NCBI GenBank assembly: GCA_934675045.1
Contig: CAKUPI010000081.1
Location: 1-7,661, forward strand
Source: an uncultured Eubacteriales bacterium
GTDB taxonomy: Bacteria; Bacillota; Clostridia; Oscillospirales; Butyricicoccaceae
Direction of reading: 5' to 3'
DNA length: 7,661 bases
The translations under genes were made by a program, and so were the position numbers. Numbering within the stretch: the stretch's first letter is position 1; each line of letters starts with the position of its first letter. The notes beneath the pieces are model-generated. The model did no database searches. It was not told the DNA's origin and saw only the letters and a program-made list of their open reading frames with translations. Below are positions 1-5,963 of this stretch, one piece after another.

Positions 1-331
1 GTTTGGTTTACGCCATTTTCGCATGGACTTATATGCTAGGAAACCCTGCCTGATTCAAATTGCCGCACAGCCTGATTGATAGCTTATCAAGGCGGATATT
101 CTATACGTTTAACCATTGTAACACAGGGGCTACACTTTCTCAAGAGTGAACTTGCCTGCAAAATGCCGGCGGTTTCGCGGCAAACTTGCAAAAAACCTTC
201 GTAAAACCTCCGTCCCATCCGGAAAACAGGCGGATCGGGGTGGTCAAACCGGCGCGGGCAATTTGGCAGGGCTTACGCGGCGAAACATTCGTGCAAACCG
301 GTTCTGCTTGCCCAAAGTTTGCGAAATCCTA
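1..331. other. Upstream non-coding stretch, no convincing gene
   Basis: This stretch holds no gene I can support. The first ~145 bases are visibly more AT-rich than the rest of the window, as expected for an intergenic region. One + strand frame is open from base 3 to a TGA at 51-53 and reads LVYAIFAWTYMLGNPA. This hydrophobic tail could be the C-terminus of a gene to the left, but it is too short to judge. A GTG-initiated 78-codon frame at 146-382 overlaps the promoter at 332-360, has no proper ribosome binding site and resembles nothing known to me. No tRNA, terminator or mobile-element end was recognised. Confidence 0.5.
48..90. repeat. Short direct repeat followed by a dyad
   Basis: GCCTGATT occurs at 48-55 and again at 70-77, spaced 22 bp start to start, about two helical turns. 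The second copy runs into a dyad, TTGATA (76-81), GCT, TATCAA (85-90). Repeats spaced by whole helical turns next to a dyad can be regulator sites, but at this length they may be chance. No function is assigned. Confidence 0.2.
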
Positions 332-360
332 TTGAGTATCCACCTCCGCGGTGGTATAAC
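332..360 (+). promoter_or_regulatory. Sigma-A-like promoter with dyad operator in spacer
   Basis: The -35 candidate TTGAGT (332-337) and the -10 candidate TATAAC (355-360) are separated by 17 bp, the optimal sigma-A spacing. They match consensus at 4/6 and 5/6 positions. The spacer contains a perfect inverted repeat, CCACC (340-344) and GGTGG (350-354) around a 5-base centre, abutting the -10. Transcription would start near 367, giving a short leader before the gene at 410. The dyad sits where a regulator would block or reshape promoter binding. The promoter is read from sequence; the operator role is inference, and no regulator gene is present in the window. Confidence 0.55.
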
Positions 361-409
361 TAAAGTAGCTGTTGGGCGTTGAATAATTCCGATAAAAAGA
401 GGTGAGAGT

Positions 410-2311
410 ATGCGCTGTCCGTGGTGCGGGAGCCCGGTTATGATACGCGGTTCGCGGTGGGAATGCGGCTGGTGCGGTGACTTTGGAAATCTGAAGCAAA
501 CACCGCCGCAGCAGCCGGTGCAGATCACGCTGACGCTGTCTGTCGTCTGCCATGTCGATCTGCCGGAAACATGGAATGCTTTGAAAGAGGCGCTATCGCA
601 GCTCGCGCCCGGGAACGCCCTGCTTTCGCAGCTTCTCGGAAAAGTGCTGCTGCATCACATCTCGGCCGGAATCCGGCACGCGGGAGTGCTGCCGGATGAG
701 AAAAAGGCGGCGGAGCTGCGGAGCTTTCTGCACACCGCCCCTGACCTGAATCTGGGCGAAAGCACAGAGGAGATCATGCGTGATGTAAGGCGAGGCTTCC
801 TGTTCTGCGCCGAAGGCGCCCTTTCCGAAGCGGACTGCGGCACGTTTTGGGCAGAACTGCTCTCTGCGCGCCCGGCGGAAGACTACTATAACAATCATGA
901 GCCGCACGGCTTGTATGAGCTGTTCTCCGAATTGTCCTCGGCCTATGCCTACTTCGGCGGGAAAAAGGACGAGGAGCTGGACGAAGCGCAGAAATATCAA
1001 AATGCACTGGAAGAAGCCTATCAGACGCACCGGCAGAACAAAGTGCTGCTGCACCCCGATGCAGAACGGGCAAAACGCCTTTTGGCGCAGGGAATCTTTC
1101 CCGACTGCGAGGACATCTGCCGCGAGATTTTGCTGGCCGAGTATCCGGAGGAAGTTCCGCACGAAACCGCCGAGGACGTTGAGGACCTGTCATGGGACGG
1201 CATTCTGGACGGTGTGTTTGCCGGCAGCATGGCAAAGGGGCTCGAAATGTGGCGGCGGCTTTTGGACATCGCGGAGCCTTCGCTGAAAACCTGTTCAGAG
1301 ACCGCCGCCGAGCTGCTTTTGGACTGGGAGTGGCTGGACTTTGCGGGCTGTGAGCAGATGCTTCCGTTTTGGATCGCGCTGCATGACGAGCGGTTTGCAT
1401 CGCAGCTTTTCGAGAGCGCGTTTATCGGCAGATTGCAGCTTGATATTCTCGGTGCCTGCCGCAACTGCGGACAGGTGGAATTGGGACAGCACTGTCTCGC
1501 GCTTGCATTAAAAAATCCCTGCCTTGAAGAAAGGTGGGAAAAACGGCTCAGGCAAGTATTCACCGCAGCGCCGCCTTGCGAAAGCGTAAAGCCATGCGCG
1601 GATACGGCCGAAGAGCCCAGCGCGGACGCAAAGCCCGATGACGGCCCGATGTACCGCTATTGCACGGTTCAGGTGCCGGGAGTGTGGCGTCCGTATGCGT
1701 ATCTGACCGGCGGCTTGCCGCTCAAAGCCGGAGACTGGGTCGAGGTTCCGTTCGGCAAGGCCGATGCGCCGCAAAAGGGGCAGGTCACGGAGGTTATGGA
1801 CTGTACGCGCGCGGCCGCGCCCTGGCCGCCGGAGCAGACGAAAACCGTTCTGCGCACGACAGACGCGCCGCCGACCGAGCCGGCCGCCGAAGCCGCCGCA
1901 CCGAAAATCGAAAAGCGCGCATCGCAGCCTGAAAATACGCCGGGAAAGCCTGTGCTTCCCGCACCGGGAAACGCCGAAATAGGCGCCGCGCCGTCAAAGA
2001 AGCCGTTCCCGCGCAAAAAGCTCATCGCGGCGGTTCTGGCCATAGCCGTCATCGCGGGTATCGTCATGGCCATCTTGCTGCATCACGGCAGGCAGCGCGC
2101 CGCGGCTTACGCGGCGACATTGCAGGAGCTGTCAGACGGCCATTTCGCCTTCGCCGGTGCCCAACCGGGTAATGACAACAAACGGGCAGCACTCGGGCAC
2201 CGCCTGAAAGAAAAGGCCGCCGGTGAAGCTTACGGCGTTGCTTTTTGCGGTCTTTTCAGATACAATAACAGAATTGTTTTTTCGGCATCAACCGCTGCCG
2301 GAAAACGGTAA
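410..2311 (+). CDS. Zinc-ribbon, single-pass membrane protein of unknown function
   Basis: I do not recognise a named family for this 633-residue protein. It opens with a compact zinc ribbon, CPWC (Cys3, Cys6) and CGWC (Cys19, Cys22). A mostly helical region rich in Leu, Ala and Glu runs from about 50 to 385 and may be an alpha-solenoid. Residues ~414-482 (PYAYLTGGLPLKAGDWVEVPFG and on) look like a small beta-barrel and faintly resemble the N-terminal 3'-end-binding domain of PriA helicase. A Pro/Ala/Glu-rich linker (~483-530) leads to basic residues and one strong transmembrane helix at ~538-557, then a 76-residue tail. The positive charges before the helix predict N-inside, C-outside topology. 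The start is supported by AGAGGTGA at 398-405. It is the first gene of an operon with the DUF4317 and FliB-like genes, 23 bases from the next. Function is unknown; a cytoplasmic nucleic-acid or sensor role tethered to the membrane is speculative. Confidence 0.8.
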   Translation: MRCPWCGSPVMIRGSRWECGWCGDFGNLKQTPPQQPVQITLTLSVVCHVDLPETWNALKEALSQLAPGNALLSQLLGKVLLHHISAGIRHAGVLPDEKKAAELRSFLHTAPDLNLGESTEEIMRDVRRGFLFCAEGALSEADCGTFWAELLSARPAEDYYNNHEPHGLYELFSELSSAYAYFGGKKDEELDEAQKYQNALEEAYQTHRQNKVLLHPDAERAKRLLAQGIFPDCEDICREILLAEYPEEVPHETAEDVEDLSWDGILDGVFAGSMAKGLEMWRRLLDIAEPSLKTCSETAAELLLDWEWLDFAGCEQMLPFWIALHDERFASQLFESAFIGRLQLDILGACRNCGQVELGQHCLALALKNPCLEERWEKRLRQVFTAAPPCESVKPCADTAEEPSADAKPDDGPMYRYCTVQVPGVWRPYAYLTGGLPLKAGDWVEVPFGKADAPQKGQVTEVMDCTRAAAPWPPEQTKTVLRTTDAPPTEPAAEAAAPKIEKRASQPENTPGKPVLPAPGNAEIGAAPSKKPFPRKKLIAAVLAIAVIAGIVMAILLHHGRQRAAAYAATLQELSDGHFAFAGAQPGNDNKRAALGHRLKEKAAGEAYGVAFCGLFRYNNRIVFSASTAAGKR

Positions 2312-2334
2312 AAGAATTGCGAGGTAAACTCTGA

Positions 2335-3486
2335 ATGAATCAGAAAGAAGTCGGCGAGCTGCGGCGTCGTTTCCGCGCCGAAAAGAACGCGATCAGCCGC
2401 ATTTATGGCTGCTATGTCAACGGCAGCAGCAAGGAAATGATATCGGATTTGAGCCAGTCGGTCGGCATGATGCCCCAAGAGGAAGCGGAAAAATTCCTGT
2501 CCTTTTTCCGGCAGGCGCTGTCCGGAAAGCCGGGAAAGAACCTGATAGACATTGTCTTTTCCACACAGCAGGTCATGGAAGGCGAGGAACACCGGCTGCT
2601 TTCCGCCCTGCGCGATTCATGTCTGCAAGACGCCGGGGCCAGGCAGGCGCTGTACCGGAAAATCATCGGCAATCTGGAGATGAAGGGCGGGAACTACCTG
2701 ATTCTGCTGGCCCATGACCGGTACGATGTGCCGCATCGCGGCAAGGACGATGCCCTTCAGGCCGACGCATCCGAACAGGTTTTTTCCTATATTGTCTGCT
2801 GCGTTTGCCCGGTCAAAGACGGAAAGGCCGAGCTTGGATACGTCCCCGGCGAGAACGAGTTTCACAGCAGAGCGGCCGCACAGATTGTGGCCCCGCCGGA
2901 TTTGGGCTTTCTCTTTCCGGCCTTTGACGACAGGGCCGCCAATCTTTACAATGCCCTGTTTTATTCCCGGAAAGCAGACGAGCTGCACCAGGACTTTATC
3001 GACGCCGTATTCCATACCGAGGTTCCCATGTCGGCCGCCGAGCAAAAAGAGGCCTTTCAGGACGCGCTGTGCGAAGCGCTGGAAGAGGAGTGCAGCATGA
3101 AGGTGCTTCAGGCCATGCACGAACAGCTGGCGGAAAAAATCGAGGAGCACAAAGAGAGCAAACGGCCGGAGACGCTGACCCTGACGCCGGGCGAAATCGG
3201 GGGAATGCTGCGGCAGTGCGGCGCTTCAGAGGAGAAGGCGGCGGCGTTCCGGCAAAACTGCGCAGAGCGCTTCGGCGAGCAAGCGGCGCTCAGCCCGGAC
3301 AATTTGATTGACAAGGGCCGCTTTGAAGTGAAAACGGCGCAGGCCACCGTGTCGGTGGACCCGGCGTGCAGTTATCTGGTCGAGACCCGAGTGATCGACG
3401 GCAGAAAATACGTGCTGATCCCCGCAGACGAAGTAGAGGTCAACGGCCTGCCGGTGGTGATCAAAGGGCAAGAGCAATGCAGCTGA
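2335..3486 (+). CDS. DUF4317 family protein
   Basis: This 383-residue soluble protein matches the DUF4317 family as I remember it, a Clostridia-centred family of similar length with no established function. Recognisable family-like stretches are the N-terminal ELRRRFRAEKNAISRIYGCYVN (residues 8-29), YLILLAHDRYDVPHRGKDD (121-139) and GFLFPAFDDRAANLYNALFY (191-210). No signal peptide or membrane segment is visible. The middle (~240-285) is Glu-rich and helical, possibly coiled. The C-terminal ~60 residues are predicted beta-rich. The start is set by GAGGT at 2321-2325, nine bases before the ATG. The gene lies 23 bases after the zinc-ribbon gene and overlaps the FliB-like gene by 10 bases, so all three are probably co-transcribed. 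The family call is from memory of conserved motifs; no catalytic residues can be named. Confidence 0.85.
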   Translation: MNQKEVGELRRRFRAEKNAISRIYGCYVNGSSKEMISDLSQSVGMMPQEEAEKFLSFFRQALSGKPGKNLIDIVFSTQQVMEGEEHRLLSALRDSCLQDAGARQALYRKIIGNLEMKGGNYLILLAHDRYDVPHRGKDDALQADASEQVFSYIVCCVCPVKDGKAELGYVPGENEFHSRAAAQIVAPPDLGFLFPAFDDRAANLYNALFYSRKADELHQDFIDAVFHTEVPMSAAEQKEAFQDALCEALEEECSMKVLQAMHEQLAEKIEEHKESKRPETLTLTPGEIGGMLRQCGASEEKAAAFRQNCAERFGEQAALSPDNLIDKGRFEVKTAQATVSVDPACSYLVETRVIDGRKYVLIPADEVEVNGLPVVIKGQEQCS

Positions 3487-4661
3487 GGTACCCGGATTAC
3501 TACCCGAAATTTCAGTGTACGGCTTCCGCCTGTCAGGACAACTGCTGCATCGGCTGGGAAATTGACATTGACGCCGAAAGCTGTGCGCGCTACCGGCGGC
3601 AGCCGGGGGATTTCGGGGAACGGCTGCGCAAAAGCATTTCCGGCGGCGCGGAACCGCATTTTCTGCTGCGCAAGGAACGCTGCCCCTTTCTGAACGAAAA
3701 GAATCTGTGCGACATTACTCTGACGCTCGGGGAAGGTGCGCTCTGCGAAATATGCACCCAGCACCCGCGCTTTCACGAGTGGTTTGGCGGCGTAAAAGAG
3801 AGCGGAATCGGACTTTGCTGTGAAGCGGCGGCCCGCCTGATTTTGCAAAGCCCGCAGCCCGCCGCGTTTGTCAGCGCCGAAATCGACGAGGAGCCGGTGC
3901 CCGATTTTGAAGAAGAAGGGCTTTTTGCGGTCATGGTGCCGGCGCGGGAGCATCTGTTCGCTCTGCTGCAGGACCGCGCGCATTCCGTCGGCGAGAGGCT
4001 GGGCGCAGCGCTGGTGTTCGCCTGTGCCTTGCAGGAGTGCCTTGACGGCGAAAACCCGGCGGAAGCGGTGGCGGAGCTCAACCGATTCTGCCGAGCCGAA
4101 CGGGTTTTTTTCTTTCAAAAGGCAGAAGGGTATGCGCCGCAGCGCAAACAGGGGGAAGAACGCGCCCTTTGGGCAGAGATGCTATCCTTTCTGCTGACGC
4201 TGGAGCCCATCGACGCCGACTGGCCGAAGCGGCTGCGCGGCATTTCGGAAGAACTGGGCGATATCCTGAAGGCGCAGCCCGGGTTTTTCGGGGAATATGC
4301 GCCGCGCCTTTATGCGTACGAGCATCTGGCGGTGTATTTCGTCTACCGTTACCTGCTGAAAGCGGTGTATGACGGCGACGTGCTGTCCAAGGTGAAGCTG
4401 ATGGCGGTCAGCGTGCTCTGCATCTCGCTGCTGGATACGGCTTGCTGGCGGGAAAAGCACCGCTTTTTGCCAAAGGACAGGGTGCGCATCGCCGTCGGCT
4501 ACTCCAAAGAAATCGAATACTGCCAAGAAAACCTGACAAGCTTTTCCGAGGCGAGCTGGCAGAACCCGTGCTTTTCGGCGGAGAATCTTCTGGCGCTGCT
4601 TGGCCGAATGAGCGCGCTGGAGCAGGGCGCAGACGCGCAGCGGCGTCCGGAAAAGGGATAA
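3477..4661 (+). CDS. FliB-like cysteine-cluster protein (flagellin lysine-N-methylase family)
   Basis: This 394-residue protein belongs to the FliB/YkgJ cysteine-cluster group. The N-terminus has the hallmark spacing Cys14, Cys19, Cys23, Cys24 in CTASACQDNCCIGW. Cys69 and Cys78 follow (CPFLNEKNLC), then Cys90 and Cys93 (LCEICTQHPRF) and Cys114-Cys115. Such clusters suggest bound metal or an Fe-S centre. In Salmonella, FliB methylates flagellin lysines. Homologues also occur in many clostridia next to unrelated genes, so the substrate here is uncertain, and no flagellin or flagellar gene is in view. An upstream in-frame ATG at 3366 would add 37 low-complexity residues inside the DUF4317 gene. 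The ATG at 3477 is preferred because the family-like sequence starts there and AAAGGG (3463-3468) is correctly spaced. The 10-base overlap with DUF4317 suggests translational coupling. The C-terminal ~250 residues are helical and less conserved. Confidence 0.8.
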   Translation: MQLRYPDYYPKFQCTASACQDNCCIGWEIDIDAESCARYRRQPGDFGERLRKSISGGAEPHFLLRKERCPFLNEKNLCDITLTLGEGALCEICTQHPRFHEWFGGVKESGIGLCCEAAARLILQSPQPAAFVSAEIDEEPVPDFEEEGLFAVMVPAREHLFALLQDRAHSVGERLGAALVFACALQECLDGENPAEAVAELNRFCRAERVFFFQKAEGYAPQRKQGEERALWAEMLSFLLTLEPIDADWPKRLRGISEELGDILKAQPGFFGEYAPRLYAYEHLAVYFVYRYLLKAVYDGDVLSKVKLMAVSVLCISLLDTACWREKHRFLPKDRVRIAVGYSKEIEYCQENLTSFSEASWQNPCFSAENLLALLGRMSALEQGADAQRRPEKG

Positions 4662-4678
4662 AAACACGCAGCCGGCAC

Positions 4679-4706
4679 TTGACAAGCCTCAAAAACGTGC
4701 TATCAT
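4679..4706 (+). promoter_or_regulatory. Promoter of the aro operon leader
   Basis: TTGACA (4679-4684) is a perfect -35 box and TATCAT (4701-4706) matches the -10 consensus at 5/6, with a 16-bp spacer. Transcription would start near 4713, about 30 bases before the leader-peptide ATG. The -35 begins 18 bases after the fliB-like stop, so the aro operon has its own promoter. I see no clear terminator between the two operons, so some read-through into this leader is possible. Confidence 0.75.
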
Positions 4707-4743
4707 AAAAGAAACTGTTGTTTTTTTCGGGAGAGTTTGTTCG

Positions 4744-4833
4744 ATGAGGCATCCCATGGCGGTTGCTTTCTTTTTTGCCGGCTTTTACTTTACAAGCTTC
4801 AAAGTAAAAGCGATTTGTGACGCAAAAATGTAA
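4744..4833 (+). CDS. Phe-rich leader peptide of the aro operon
   Basis: This 29-codon frame begins MRHPMAVA and continues with FFFAGFYFTSF at residues 9-19, six Phe and one Tyr in eleven codons (4768-4800). It ends at TAA 4831-4833. A good ribosome binding site, GGGAGAG (4729-4735), lies 8 bases before the ATG, and a promoter lies at 4679-4706. The product has no expected function of its own: translation past the Phe/Tyr codons would sense charged tRNA-Phe and possibly tRNA-Tyr. The layout resembles the enterobacterial PheL leader (MKHIP followed by Phe runs) that controls pheA. The Phe codons overlap hairpin arm 1 (4781-4791), and the last codons cover arm 2 (4801-4819), as attenuation requires. 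Translation and regulation are inferred from sequence. Such short frames are usually missed by gene callers. Confidence 0.8.
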   Translation: MRHPMAVAFFFAGFYFTSFKVKAICDAKM

Positions 4834-4908
4834 ATGCATTCGAACCGAAAGGTCCCGAATGGATGTTTATATAAGCCTGAACCGGCCACGCAAATCGCTG
4901 CGTGGCTG
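4781..4908 (+). promoter_or_regulatory. Transcription attenuator with alternative pairings
   Basis: Three mutually exclusive pairings can be read base by base. Arm 1 (4781-4791, GCTTTTACTTT) pairs perfectly with 4801-4811 (AAAGTAAAAGC) around a 9-base loop. The antiterminator pairs 4809-4819 (AGCGATTTGTG) with 4889-4899 (CGCAAATCGCT), 11 pairs including one G-U. The terminator stem uses 4883-4892 with 4899-4908. The antiterminator shares 4809-4811 with the first hairpin, and 4889-4892 plus 4899 with the terminator. A ribosome stalled on the Phe/Tyr codons covers arm 1 and frees arm 2 for antitermination. A ribosome reaching the stop at 4831 masks arm 2 and lets the terminator form. This is the classical trp/phe/his attenuation logic, located between the promoter and aroF. 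The structures are seen; the mechanism is inferred. Confidence 0.75.
4837..4861 (+). promoter_or_regulatory. GNRA-capped hairpin inside the antiterminator loop
   Basis: Directly after the leader stop, CATTCG (4837-4842) pairs with CGAATG (4856-4861). Inside this, ACC (4844-4846) pairs with GGT (4851-4853) around a GAAA tetraloop (4847-4850), with a small internal loop of A4843 against C4854-C4855. It sits wholly within the loop between the two antiterminator arms and is compatible with both RNA states. It may bring the distant arms together or pause polymerase. The role is inference. Confidence 0.5.
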
Positions 4909-4913
4909 TTTTT
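4883..4913 (+). terminator. Rho-independent attenuator terminator before aroF
   Basis: CGGCCACGCA (4883-4892) pairs with TGCGTGGCTG (4899-4908), ten pairs including one G-U, around a 6-base loop, and is followed at once by TTTTT (4909-4913). It lies between the leader-peptide stop and the aroF ribosome binding site, so termination here would prevent aroF-aroB-aroA expression. Its 5' arm is also the target of the antiterminator. Confidence 0.8.
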
Positions 4914-4919
4914 GTACCC

Positions 4920-4925
4920 GGGAGG
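4920..4925 (+). promoter_or_regulatory. Ribosome binding site that fixes the aroF start
   Basis: GGGAGG lies ten bases before the ATG at 4936 and just after the terminator T tract. It decides the start in favour of 4936 over the in-frame ATG at 4834, which lies within the leader RNA directly after the leader stop codon. Confidence 0.8.
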
Positions 4926-4935
4926 TTGCAGAGAC

Positions 4936-5940
4936 ATGATAGCGGTACTGAGGGCGGACACATCGCCGCACCGGCGCGGCGATCTGGTCGCCTGGCTGAA
5001 AGGCCGGGGACTGGATGTGCAGATTTTCGAGGGGCGGATGCACACCGTCATTGAGATCATCGGGGACACGGCGCAGCTCGATATCGAGCTGCTGCAAAGC
5101 TTTGACATTGTTGAGTCGGCCATGCGCATCAACGAGGCTTACAGGCTGGCCAACCGCAGGTTTCACCCGCAGGACACCGTCGTGTCCGTCGGCGGGCATA
5201 AAATCGGCGGCGGAAATTTTCAGATCATCGCAGGTCCCTGTTCGGTTGAATCCAAAGAACAGATCGCCGGGGTGGCGCAGGCGGTGCAGGCCGGCGGAGC
5301 GGCGCTGCTCCGGGGCGGCGCCTTCAAGCCCAGAACCTCGCCCTATGACTTTCAGGGCCTCAAGGCTGACGGCATCGAATACCTGTTGGAGGCCAAGCGG
5401 CTGACCGGAATGCCGGTCGTGACGGAAATTATGCGCGTTGACCATCTGCCGCTGTTTGAAGAGGTCGACGTCATTCAGGTCGGCGCGCGCAACATGCAGA
5501 ACTATGAGCTGCTGAAGGCGCTGGGAAAAACCGACAAGGTGATTTTGCTGAAGCGGGGACTGTCCAGCACGCTCAGGGAGCTTTTGATGAGCGCCGAGTA
5601 TATTATGGCGGGCGGAAATGACAAAATCATTCTGTGCGAGCGGGGCATTCGCACCTATGAGACAAGCACCCGCAACACGCTGGATTTGTCGGCCGTTCCC
5701 ATGCTGCACGAAATGACGCATCTGCCCGTCATTGTCGACCCCAGCCACGCGACCGGCAAGGCGCGGTTGGTGGCGCCGATGGCCATGGCCGCGGCGGCCG
5801 CGGGAGCCGACGGGCTGATGATCGAGGTGCATGGCGATCCCATGCGCGCCCTGTGCGACGGCGCCCAGGCGCTGACGCCCGGGCAGTTTTCCGACCTGGC
5901 GCGCCGGGTGGCCCGAATCCGCGAGGCGGCACTCCGGTGA
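4936..5940 (+). CDS. aroF: DAHP synthase, type I-beta (3-deoxy-7-phosphoheptulonate synthase)
   Basis: AroF condenses phosphoenolpyruvate and erythrose 4-phosphate into DAHP, the committed cytoplasmic step toward chorismate. The 334-residue length fits the I-beta form with an N-terminal ferredoxin-like (ACT-like) regulatory domain at ~1-70. The TIM-barrel catalytic domain (~85-334) shows AGPCSVES (99-106), KPRTSP (131-136), QVGARNMQN (181-189), LLKRG (204-208) and DPSHATGK (268-275). Metal ligands expected from the Thermotoga maritima enzyme are present as Cys102, His271, Glu297 and Asp308. In that enzyme the N-terminal domain mediates feedback inhibition by Tyr and Phe, so a similar allosteric control is likely here. 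An in-frame ATG at 4834 would add 34 residues that lie within the attenuator, so 4936 is chosen on its GGGAGG site. It is the first structural gene of the aro operon, controlled by the Phe-rich leader, and aroB follows after 23 bases. Confidence 0.95.
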   Translation: MIAVLRADTSPHRRGDLVAWLKGRGLDVQIFEGRMHTVIEIIGDTAQLDIELLQSFDIVESAMRINEAYRLANRRFHPQDTVVSVGGHKIGGGNFQIIAGPCSVESKEQIAGVAQAVQAGGAALLRGGAFKPRTSPYDFQGLKADGIEYLLEAKRLTGMPVVTEIMRVDHLPLFEEVDVIQVGARNMQNYELLKALGKTDKVILLKRGLSSTLRELLMSAEYIMAGGNDKIILCERGIRTYETSTRNTLDLSAVPMLHEMTHLPVIVDPSHATGKARLVAPMAMAAAAAGADGLMIEVHGDPMRALCDGAQALTPGQFSDLARRVARIREAALR

Positions 5941-5963
5941 CGGCAGGGGAAGGGGGCGAAACC

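Noticed and set aside
146..382. 78-codon + strand frame in the upstream region
   Set aside because: It starts at GTG without a proper ribosome binding site, runs through the promoter at 332-360, and has a basic, low-information composition.
2240..2334. Possible frameshift truncating the zinc-ribbon protein
   Set aside because: The stop at 2309-2311 is followed after 23 bases by a well-formed ribosome binding site and the DUF4317 start, leaving no room for lost coding sequence.
3366..3476. Extended start for the FliB-like gene
   Set aside because: The extra 37 residues are Arg/Gly-rich and come from another frame of the DUF4317 gene. The cysteine-cluster protein begins naturally at 3477 with AAAGGG at 3463-3468.
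4690..4727. Terminator-like T7 tract at 4721-4727 with upstream A-rich pairing
   Set aside because: The only pairing is A/T-rich, about six bases with a 23-base loop, and it spans the -10 box. It is too weak to call a terminator.
4713..4935. T-box riboswitch in the aroF leader
   Set aside because: The conserved T-box sequence (AGGGTGGNACCGCG-like) and a Stem I layout are absent, and the leader is short. The Phe-rich frame with alternative hairpins explains the terminator better.
5853..5963. Extended start for aroB
   Set aside because: The added residues are an out-of-frame reading of the aroF 3' end. AGGGGG at 5951-5956 supports the ATG at 5964.
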